A DNA stretch of 64,000 nt. It comes from JAAYZQ01 sp034428935. Its GTDB lineage: Bacteria; Chloroflexota; Anaerolineae; JAAYZQ01. The stretch covers positions 1 to 64,000 of the forward strand of contig DAOUHB010000101.1 in NCBI GenBank assembly GCA_034428935.1. The letters run 5' to 3'. A program made the position numbers and the translations under genes. The notes under the pieces were generated by a model. That model was not told the DNA's origin and made no database searches. It saw only the letters and a list, made by a program, of their open reading frames with translations. Below, piece by piece: positions 57,433-64,000 of this stretch (its first letter is position 1; each line of letters opens with the position of its first letter).

Positions 57433-59928
57433 CTACGGCGCAGCCAGCGACACCTCGACAAAATCCCGTCCCGTGCCGTCGACGGGCAGCCGCTCGGCCG
57501 TTGCCGGGTCGTACAGTCCGGCGATGAGCCGGAACTGGCCGGCGTCGAACCCCTGGGGCAAGGCCAGCGTTACCTCGTCGCTGACGATCTCGCCCGGCAG
57601 CCACCACGTGGTGGGGTAGCCGCCGTCTCGCGGCACCTGGTCTGCCTGCGCCCGGACGGCGCCCGCCGGGCCGAGGATCTGGGCAAAGACGGCATAGCTG
57701 GTGTCCATGCGCGCCAGGGCCTGCCAGTGAAAGGTCAGGCGCAGGGTATCCGGCGCACCCGCCGGGTCTCGTACCACGTCCGCGCCGAGGAGTCGCACTT
57801 GCCCGCCAAAATCGACGTGCAGGGGCTGGCCGGGTGTGGGCGGGGCAAAGGTGCGCGGCTCGTCCACGGGCCGCCCGTCCTCCAGGCCTAGCAGGCGCGC
57901 CCAGGTGTCGCCGTCAAAGGTGCGGACGATGCCAGCCGACGATTCGACGCGCAGGCGGAGGCGGTCGTCGACGGCGCTCCAGTCCTCCCCCAGGATGGCC
58001 CCCAGTCCGACCGCCACGTCGTCCCCCACGTCCCAGGGCAGGGTGCGGGTGAGGACGACCTCGCCCGGCTGCCAGCGTTCGGGCGGGTACCAGACGGTCT
58101 CGATCATGGGCCTGAGGCTCGTGTCCTCCACGACGTGGCCGGTGGCGTCGTCAAAGTAGAACGGATAGAGGCGCAGTCCGGCCGGCAGAGGGCGCAGTGC
58201 CCGCCAGTAGAGGGCCAGCCCCTGGGTGCCCTGGCGCGCATCGTGCGTTGCGTCCAGGCCCAGGCATTCCAGGGCCGGCCTTGCGCCCGCATCCGGGTCC
58301 TCGCCGGGCAGGTAGAACTGGAGCAGGAGGGGGAACCGCGGCCGGGCATCGGGCGCGCGGGCAAAGTCGTAAAAGGCGGCAGGCAATTCCTTGCGGTCGC
58401 CGCCGTGGCGCAGCAGCAGCCAGCCGTCGGCGGCGCGCTCCACGCCCCAGCCGCCGGCCAGCAGGTTTTGCACCCCCCGCTGCAGGTCGTTGGGATGCAG
58501 GGGCCAGCCGTCGGTCACGTCCAGCCAGGCGAGATCCGCGCTCCACGTGCCGCCAGCGTCCTGGAGGGGCGAGAGAAGCCCCTCGTCGTCTATGGCGTCG
58601 ATGACCAGGAGCCGCTGCCGCTGGCTGGCGTGGGGGTTGAGGCGGGGCAGGGCCGCCACGGCCGCCTCGCCAGGGATCTCGCCGGCCATCCGGGCGCCCA
58701 GGCGGTGATGGCCGGTCACCGCCGGCCACAGGTGGCGATAGCCGGCCGCCAGGGGCGTGTAACCGTGGCCGGCGTGGTACGCGAGGCTGGCGGCCAGCAC
58801 CAGCAGGGTCAGGGCGGGCAGCAGCACCCCGCCGTGGCGCAGGCGGCCCGCCCTGCGCGACAGCCAGCCCACGCCATAGGCCGCCGCGGCGACGACGATG
58901 GGCGCCAGGGGAGCGCCGTAGTGAAAGCCCTCCAACTGGTGCATGAAGCCATCGGTGCTCAAGAGGTTGACGGCCAGGGAGGGCAGGGCCAGCATCAACA
59001 CCTGGGGCGCCAGGAGCGCGAGAAAGGCCGTGGGCAGCAGGAGGTCGCGCAGGTAGGCCAGGTTCTCGCCGGTGGCCAGGCGCTCCAGGACGAGGCCGGG
59101 ACGGGTGACCATCGTCTGTGCCATCTCCAGCGGACCGTCGCCCAGGTAGGCGTAGCGGTTGGCCAGGGGCGAGACGCCGCGTGTGTCAAAGTGGGGCATG
59201 ATCCAGCCCACGGCCAGCCCGAACCAGGCCAGGGAGGCGGCCATCGTCGCCAGCCCGACCCAGGGCCGGCGGCGAACGACCAGGGCGTACAGCCCCAGCA
59301 TGAGCACCAGGAGTGGCGCGTCCTCCTTGCAGCTCATGGTCAGCAGGGCAAAGAGGCCAAAGGCGCCCCAGCGCTCCGTCTCCAGGAAATAGAGGGCGAA
59401 CAGGAAAAAGGTGGGCGCCAGGGCCACGGCGTGAAAGTCGAAATAGTTGGCCGACTGGAGGGCGGGAAAGAGCAGGTAGATCAGGGCAAAGGCCAGGGCG
59501 GCGACGGTGCCAACGGGCTCCCGCGTCCACCTGCGCCGGGCCAGGAGGTAGAGGGGCCAGGCGCCCAGGCCGATGGCCAGTGTCTGGAGGAGGAGCAGTG
59601 CCCGCGGGTCGCTCCACACGAAATAGACGAGAGACACGGGCAGCAGGATGGGCTCGACGTGGGTCCCCAGGCGGTTCTCCAGGCCATAGATGTTGGTCAT
59701 GGCAAAGGGGCGGCCATGGCGCGTGTTCCACACCGCCTGGTCGACGTTGCCCAGGTCAAAGGCCGTGGATTGGAAGGCGTTGTGCTTCTGGACCGTCAGG
59801 GCCCCGAAGTAGGCCACGTAGGCCGCGATGAGCAGGGCCAGGACCAGGCCGGGCCACCAGGTGTGGCGGCTCATCCTCCCCCGCGGGCCTTTCGGCGCCT
59901 GGACCTGCGAGCCGGCCGGCGCGCTCAC
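57433..59928 (-). CDS. DUF2079 polytopic membrane protein with C-terminal beta-domains
   Basis: An 831-residue protein. The N-terminal half (residues ~25-470) has about 12 helices and the DUF2079 signature FDLGNVDQAVWNTRHGRPF, with GLENRLGTHVEPILL. The C-terminal ~300 residues are outside and include two beta-domains with LALYWRALRPLPAG, then LRLTFHWQALARMDTSYAVF...WLPGEIVSDEVTLALP...GLYDPATAERL. The second is shared with the GT39 gene that overlaps it by 4 nt. Possibly a glycan-assembly membrane enzyme of GT-C type. Confidence 0.88.
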   Translation of the reverse strand: MSAPAGSQVQAPKGPRGRMSRHTWWPGLVLALLIAAYVAYFGALTVQKHNAFQSTAFDLGNVDQAVWNTRHGRPFAMTNIYGLENRLGTHVEPILLPVSLVYFVWSDPRALLLLQTLAIGLGAWPLYLLARRRWTREPVGTVAALAFALIYLLFPALQSANYFDFHAVALAPTFFLFALYFLETERWGAFGLFALLTMSCKEDAPLLVLMLGLYALVVRRRPWVGLATMAASLAWFGLAVGWIMPHFDTRGVSPLANRYAYLGDGPLEMAQTMVTRPGLVLERLATGENLAYLRDLLLPTAFLALLAPQVLMLALPSLAVNLLSTDGFMHQLEGFHYGAPLAPIVVAAAAYGVGWLSRRAGRLRHGGVLLPALTLLVLAASLAYHAGHGYTPLAAGYRHLWPAVTGHHRLGARMAGEIPGEAAVAALPRLNPHASQRQRLLVIDAIDDEGLLSPLQDAGGTWSADLAWLDVTDGWPLHPNDLQRGVQNLLAGGWGVERAADGWLLLRHGGDRKELPAAFYDFARAPDARPRFPLLLQFYLPGEDPDAGARPALECLGLDATHDARQGTQGLALYWRALRPLPAGLRLYPFYFDDATGHVVEDTSLRPMIETVWYPPERWQPGEVVLTRTLPWDVGDDVAVGLGAILGEDWSAVDDRLRLRVESSAGIVRTFDGDTWARLLGLEDGRPVDEPRTFAPPTPGQPLHVDFGGQVRLLGADVVRDPAGAPDTLRLTFHWQALARMDTSYAVFAQILGPAGAVRAQADQVPRDGGYPTTWWLPGEIVSDEVTLALPQGFDAGQFRLIAGLYDPATAERLPVDGTGRDFVEVSLAAP

Positions 59929-62318
59929 GGCGCCGCTCCGGGGAGGGGCACCGTCGCCAGGGGCAGGGCGTCGCCCAGGGGCTGGCCGCCGGGGCCCGTG
60001 GCCTGCAGCCTCTGGTCCGTGGGCAGGTGGTACAGGCCGGCCACGAGGCCATAGTCCCCGGCCGGCGCGCCCGCCGGCAGCGCCAGCGCGTGCTCGCTGA
60101 TGACGGTCTGCCCGGGCAGCCAGGCGGTGGTGGGCAAAAAGAGGCCGCCCGGCGGTGCGTCGTCCTGATCGACAATGCTCCCCTGGCCGTCCACCAGGTG
60201 CACAAAGGCGGTATAGTCGCGGTCCAGGGGCTCTGCCGCCTGCCAGTGGAGGGCCAGCCGGCAGCCCGGCACCTCGCCCTCGCAGGCCAGGTCATAGCCC
60301 AGCAGCCTGACCTCCTCGAAATCAACCTCCAGGGCCTGGGCCGGCGGCACGGGAGCGGTGGGGCCGACGTCGATGGCCGCCAGGGCAACGCGCTCCTGGC
60401 CATCGGCCAGGAGGGGCGACTCTACCTCGCCGGGCCTGTAGAGCCCCAGCTCCAGGCGGTAGCGCCCCGGCGGCACCGAGGCCGGGATCTGGATCCGGTG
60501 CCGGTCGGGCAGGCTGCGATCCCGGGGCCAGAGGTCCGGCTGGTAGAGGGCCTGCAGGACGGGCTCATCCACGCCGGCCAGGCCGCTGCCGTCGGCTGCC
60601 ACCAGGTGCAGCAGGGCGGTATAGGCCGCGCCGGCGTCGGGCAGGGCCTGCCAGTGCAGGATCACCTCCAGGTCGTCGCCCGGCGCGGGGGTTGTCTTTG
60701 AGAGGGCAAAACCCGTCAGGGCCAGCTCGCCCCCGAAGGCGACCTGGCGTCCTCGCTCGAAGGCGGGCTCTGGCGGCGTGGCGCTGCCCTCGCCGCGAAA
60801 GACGAGCACCCCCCGCTCGTTCCAGGCCAGGTCCATCTGCTCCACGACGCTCAGGATGAGATCGGGCTCGTAGCGGGTCTGGAAGCGCCAGCCGTCGGTG
60901 ACGAACCACAGGCGCGGCGCCTCCTCCAGGAGCTCGAGGAAGGCGGCCGTGGTGGTCAGCACCGGCGTCGCGGTCCACAGGTCGACGGGCGTGTTGTCGC
61001 CGGGCCGCTCCACGACGTATTCCTCGTAGCCGTGCTGGATGGCAAAGGCATCGTTGTGGCCCAGGTAGAGGAGGGCGGCGGTGCTCATGGAGGTTGCCAG
61101 CCGGTCGCCGGCCTCCGGCTGCCAGTTGTCCTCCAGGTGGCGAAATGCCTGGTCGTAGCCCCACTCTTGCACGTACGCCTTGCTCGTCCCGGCCAGCCCG
61201 ACGTAGGCGGCCACAAGGAGGGCCAGGGCCGCGGGCAGCCAGCGGCGGGCAAGGGCCGGCAGGGGCAGCAGGCCGGCCAGCCGGGCCAGCACCTGGCCGT
61301 CGACGAGGAAAAGGAGGGGCAGGGCCAGGAAAAGATAGCGTTCTCGTTGCCACGCGGCCCCCGCCAGGGTCATCAGCAGGCCCAGCAGCCCCAACAGGAC
61401 GACGTACAGGTAGGTCAGGGCGCCGCGGCGCCGGAAGCGAGGATAAAACAGGAGGGCGATGCCCACCAGGGCCAGCAGGCCAAAGGCCAGGCGGTGAGAC
61501 GCCGTGATGGCCGGGCCAAAGGCCAGGGGACCGCTCAACAGGTCGGCCGACAGGTCGAGGTAGCCCCGCCCTTCCCGTTCCATGGTCTCCAGGTGCTCTG
61601 GCTGGCCGTATTTGGCGACGAGAAAGAAGGCGACGGCCCCCGCCCCGCCGAGGACAAAAGGCAGCACGACGTCGCGCCGGAACAGTTGCCGCCAGGGCAG
61701 GGCCACCAGGGTGGCGAGCCCCAGGACGGGCAAGAGGAAGGCGGCCTCCGCGTGGGTAAAGATGGCCGCCACCAGGACCCCCATGGCCACGACGCGCTGG
61801 CGCGTGCTGCCGCCGGCCAGCCCCCGGAAATAGAAATAGACGGCCACGAGCACCAGGAGCTGGAGCAGCCCGTACATGCGTGCCCGCCCGCCCCAGACGA
61901 CGAGGTCTGGATCGACGGCCATGGCCGCCGCGGCCACCAGGCCCGCCTCCTCGGAGAGGATGCGCCGGCCAACCAGGTAGGCCACCGGCAGGGCGGCCAG
62001 GCTGACGAGGACCCCGGGGATGCGAACCATCACCTCGTCAAATCCGCCCAGGAGAAATGGCGCCACCAGGTAAGTAAAGAGCAAGCCGTGGGGATAGATG
62101 TTGCCCGAAGGAAAGACGGGCGCGCCCCGCAGGAGCACGTTCTGGGCGGCCCAGGCGGTGACAAACTCGTCGACAAAGAGGCTGATCTCGCGCACGTAGC
62201 GCCAGCGCAGGGCAAAGGCCAGGGCCAGGAGCAAGGCCAGAGCGACGATGGAAGGCCAGCCCGGCCGCCCTACCCGGATCGACTCACTCTCTTCCGTCGA
62301 GCCACGTTTGGAAGCCAT
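59925..62318 (-). CDS. GT39-type (PMT-like) GT-C membrane glycosyltransferase
   Basis: A 797-residue protein. The N-terminal membrane region has the GT-C start ISLFVDEFVTAWAAQNVLLR (the catalytic Asp-Glu pair), GVLVSLAALPVAYLVGRRIL, and many helices up to residue ~400. The C-terminal ~350 residues are exported and hold two copies of a beta-domain with VILHWQALPDAGAAYTALLH and LALHWQAAEPLDRDYTAF...WLPGQ...LPAGAPAGDYGLVAGLY. It probably moves a sugar from a polyprenol-linked donor to an outer substrate. Promoter overlaps the ATG so closely that the mRNA is likely leaderless. Confidence 0.88.
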   Translation of the reverse strand: MASKRGSTEESESIRVGRPGWPSIVALALLLALAFALRWRYVREISLFVDEFVTAWAAQNVLLRGAPVFPSGNIYPHGLLFTYLVAPFLLGGFDEVMVRIPGVLVSLAALPVAYLVGRRILSEEAGLVAAAAMAVDPDLVVWGGRARMYGLLQLLVLVAVYFYFRGLAGGSTRQRVVAMGVLVAAIFTHAEAAFLLPVLGLATLVALPWRQLFRRDVVLPFVLGGAGAVAFFLVAKYGQPEHLETMEREGRGYLDLSADLLSGPLAFGPAITASHRLAFGLLALVGIALLFYPRFRRRGALTYLYVVLLGLLGLLMTLAGAAWQRERYLFLALPLLFLVDGQVLARLAGLLPLPALARRWLPAALALLVAAYVGLAGTSKAYVQEWGYDQAFRHLEDNWQPEAGDRLATSMSTAALLYLGHNDAFAIQHGYEEYVVERPGDNTPVDLWTATPVLTTTAAFLELLEEAPRLWFVTDGWRFQTRYEPDLILSVVEQMDLAWNERGVLVFRGEGSATPPEPAFERGRQVAFGGELALTGFALSKTTPAPGDDLEVILHWQALPDAGAAYTALLHLVAADGSGLAGVDEPVLQALYQPDLWPRDRSLPDRHRIQIPASVPPGRYRLELGLYRPGEVESPLLADGQERVALAAIDVGPTAPVPPAQALEVDFEEVRLLGYDLACEGEVPGCRLALHWQAAEPLDRDYTAFVHLVDGQGSIVDQDDAPPGGLFLPTTAWLPGQTVISEHALALPAGAPAGDYGLVAGLYHLPTDQRLQATGPGGQPLGDALPLATVPLPGAAP

Positions 62319-62326
62319 ACCTGGCC

Positions 62327-62355
62327 ATTATATCACGCTTCCCGCGCCGTGGAAA
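62327..62355 (-). promoter_or_regulatory. Promoter of GT39/DUF2079; transcript likely leaderless
   Basis: Minus strand: -35 TTTCCA (62350-62355), 17-nt spacer, -10 TATAAT (62327-62332). The -10 ends only 8 nt before the ATG at 62318, so the start point should be at or next to the ATG. No ribosome site precedes it. Confidence 0.65.
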
Positions 62356-62433
62356 ATCAAGGTCCAGGCAAAAGCCGGACTGGCCGTCGGAACGCCGGCA
62401 CCGTGCCAGGCCCAAAATTGCCAGCGGTAGGTT

Positions 62434-62462
62434 TTGACACCGCCTGGAGGTTGTGGTATCCT
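62434..62462 (+). promoter_or_regulatory. Promoter of cydAB
   Basis: TTGACA (62434-62439), 17-nt spacer, TATCCT (62457-62462). The leader of about 47 nt holds a LexA-like inverted repeat at 62486-62499 and a GGGGGAGG ribosome site. Confidence 0.7.
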
Positions 62463-62485
62463 AACCCTGGTTGTGTTCCACTTCA

Positions 62486-62499
62486 CAAACGTACGTTCG
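62486..62499 (+). promoter_or_regulatory. LexA-like inverted repeat in the cydA leader
   Basis: CAAACGTACGTTCG; the complement reads CGAAC-GTAC-GTTTG, fitting CGAAC-RNRY-GTTY with one half-site change. It lies about 17 nt after the expected start point. It could also be an unrelated palindrome for a redox regulator. Confidence 0.3.
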
Positions 62500-62515
62500 T
62501 GGGGGAGGTCCTGTT

Positions 62516-63901
62516 ATGACCGCACTTGGGCTGGCACGATGGCAATTCGCCATCACAACCGTCTATCACTTTTTCTTTGTTCCCCTGACCCTCGGCCTTT
62601 CCATCCTCGTGGCCATCATGGAGACGATGTACGTGCGCACAGGCAACGAGGAATACAAGCGGATGACGAAATTCTGGGGCAAGCTGTTCGTCATCAACTT
62701 TGCAATGGGGGTCGTCACGGGCCTCGTGATGGAGTTCCAGTTCGGCATGAACTGGTCCGAGTACTCTCGTTTCGTGGGCGACATCTTTGGCGTGCCCCTG
62801 GCCATAGAGGCGCTCCTGGCCTTTTTCCTGGAGTCCACGTTCCTGGGCATCTGGATCTTTGGCTGGGAAGTCCTGCCCAAGGTCATCCACGCCGCGGCCA
62901 TCTGGCTGGTGGCCATCGGCGCCAACATCTCTGCCCTGTGGATCCTCATCGCCAACTCGTTCATGCAAGAGCCGGTGGGCTATGTCCTGCGCAACGGGCG
63001 CGCCGAGATGACCGACGTCGGCGCCCTGGTGACCAACCCCCACGTGTGGGTGCAGTTCCCCCACGTCTTTTTCGCCGGGATGACGACGGCGGGCTTTTTC
63101 GTGTTGGGCATCAGCGCCTACCACCTCTTCCGCGGCTCCGGCGAGCCCGAGGGCGAAGGGGGCAACCACTTCCGCCGCTCGTTCCACATCGCCCTGGTGT
63201 GGACCCTCATCGGCTCTATCATGGTCGGGCTGGTGGGCCACACGCAGGGCCAGAAGATGTTCCAGACGCAGCCCATGAAGATGGCTGCCGCCGAGGCGCT
63301 ATGGGAGAGCGATGATCCGGCTCCGTTCTCGCTGTTCACCATTGGCAACGAGCGAGAGCGAGAGGACGTCTTTGCCATCCACATTCCCTACCTGTTGACC
63401 ATTCTGGCCTACAACAGCCTGGAGGGCGAGGTCAAGGGCATCAACGACCTGCAGGCCGAGTACGAGGAGCTGTACGGCCCGGGCGATTACGTGCCGCCCG
63501 TGGCCGTGAGCTACTGGGCCTTTCGCTTCATGTTCATCCCCGGCGTCATCATGCCGCTCGTGGCGCTCCTGGGCCTGTACCTCGTGCTCCGCAACCGGTT
63601 GCACCGCGCGCCCTGGTATCTGCGCTACCTGCCCCTGGCCATTCCCCTCCCCTACCTCGCCAACACGGGCGGCTGGCTTCTGACCGAGGTTGGCCGGCAG
63701 CCCTGGATCGTCTTTGGCCTCATGCGCACCGAGGAAGGGGTTTCGACCGCCGCTCCGGTGGGCGCCATTTTCGCGTCCCTCGTCGTCCTGGCGTTGGTCT
63801 ACACCGGCCTCATCGTGGCCGACGTCTACCTGCTGAGCAAGTTTGCCCGGCGGGGGATGCAAGCCGAAGAGGAAGAGACCAGAGAGCTGGCGGTGGCATG
63901 A
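62516..63901 (+). CDS. cydA: Cytochrome bd ubiquinol oxidase subunit I
   Basis: A 461-residue CydA. His18 in VYHFFFVPLTLG is the axial haem ligand; EFQFGMNWSEYSRFVGDIFG and ALLAFFLESTFLGIWIFGW are conserved; GRQPWIVFGLMRT marks the C-terminal haem region. It is of the short-Q-loop kind. With CydB it reduces O2 to water with quinol, without proton pumping, at low oxygen or under stress. GGGGGAGG before the ATG at 62516 sets the start. Confidence 0.96.
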   Translation: MTALGLARWQFAITTVYHFFFVPLTLGLSILVAIMETMYVRTGNEEYKRMTKFWGKLFVINFAMGVVTGLVMEFQFGMNWSEYSRFVGDIFGVPLAIEALLAFFLESTFLGIWIFGWEVLPKVIHAAAIWLVAIGANISALWILIANSFMQEPVGYVLRNGRAEMTDVGALVTNPHVWVQFPHVFFAGMTTAGFFVLGISAYHLFRGSGEPEGEGGNHFRRSFHIALVWTLIGSIMVGLVGHTQGQKMFQTQPMKMAAAEALWESDDPAPFSLFTIGNEREREDVFAIHIPYLLTILAYNSLEGEVKGINDLQAEYEELYGPGDYVPPVAVSYWAFRFMFIPGVIMPLVALLGLYLVLRNRLHRAPWYLRYLPLAIPLPYLANTGGWLLTEVGRQPWIVFGLMRTEEGVSTAAPVGAIFASLVVLALVYTGLIVADVYLLSKFARRGMQAEEEETRELAVA

Positions 63902-63927
63902 GGCCGCGGTCACGATAGGAGGCAGAA

Positions 63928-64000
63928 ATGGATCTGAACACCATCTGGTTTGTCCTGCTCATGTTCCTGTTTACCGGCTACTTCCTGTTGGAAGGTTTCG
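63928..64000 (+). CDS. cydB: Cytochrome bd ubiquinol oxidase subunit II, N-terminal part
   Basis: The first 24 codons only, cut by the right edge: MDLNTIWFVLLMFLFTGYFL then LEGF. The start helix ending in GYFLLEGFD is typical of CydB. AGGAGG lies 6 nt before the ATG, 26 nt after the cydA stop. Confidence 0.93.
   Translation, partial: MDLNTIWFVLLMFLFTGYFLLEGF

Overview
The window is a high-GC bacterial chromosome segment with no tRNA, rRNA, insertion sequence, integrase or CRISPR array that I could see. Gene content points to a member of the Chloroflexota, probably Anaerolineae/Caldilineae-like. The pointers are large DUF2079 and GT39 membrane proteins with extracytoplasmic beta-domains, secreted proteins carrying a Y/F-L-P-(L/I/V)-V motif, many ABC and MFS genes, and a mixed aerobic gene set including a cytochrome bd oxidase. 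This is inference from gene content, not from a marker gene. Housekeeping promoters are unusually easy to read: several match TTGACA-N16/17/18-TATAAT almost perfectly.

Layout. 1-2.2 kb (minus): end of a nucleotide-sugar/glycan cluster (DegT aminotransferase, SDR epimerase, GT2). 2.3-6.3 kb (minus): envelope and stress genes (YihY/BrkB, rhomboid protease, a four-repeat stress protein, DUF3309). 6.5-10.1 kb (plus): TrxB, a DUF1858 redox protein, a lipoprotein, Fe-alcohol dehydrogenase, and a small membrane protein whose promoter contains a perfect LexA-type box. 10.1-11.1 kb (minus): two Hsp20 genes. 11.1-15.3 kb (plus): four 11-bp direct repeats next to a promoter, two ABC-2 permeases without an ATPase, a Dam-type methylase, and a LuxR-HTH/TM/Kelch protein. 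15.3-22.7 kb (minus): RmlB, a B12-binding radical SAM protein, a 30-residue bS22-like protein, then a bacterial-microcompartment operon (PduS-like flavo/Fe-S protein, PduT-like tandem shell protein, two EutN/CcmL vertex proteins, class II aldolase) that is translationally coupled to a long-type RmlA. No hexameric BMC-H gene or aldehyde dehydrogenase lies in the window.

23.2-39.3 kb (plus): a giant secreted beta-helix protein, three cupredoxin/multicopper-oxidase-fold secreted proteins (one fused to Ig-like and C-terminal modules), a one-TM protein, a DUF4418 protein, and a MacB-type ABC exporter (two permeases plus ATPase), closed by a gene remnant and a strong terminator. 39.3-46.5 kb: a SPASM-like radical SAM protein, an MscS channel, a LysM/M23 lipoprotein, a TrmH-type rRNA methylase and a cytoplasmic GAF histidine kinase.

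46.7-51.8 kb (minus): an apparent operon MFS efflux - double GNAT - small ORF - RIO kinase - double GNAT. It is preceded by a strong promoter, a 28-codon leader ORF with an excellent ribosome site, and two tandem intrinsic terminators whose arms can cross-pair. That is the architecture of a ribosome-mediated, drug- or stress-inducible attenuator, and I regard it as the most interesting system here. 51.8-57.4 kb: a membrane protein, a radical SAM/helix-hairpin-helix DNA-repair-type protein, CDF cation transporter, MazG-like pyrophosphohydrolase, GNAT and DHA2-type MFS. 57.4-62.3 kb (minus): DUF2079 and GT39 membrane proteins sharing a C-terminal beta-domain. 62.4-64 kb (plus): cydA and the start of cydB.
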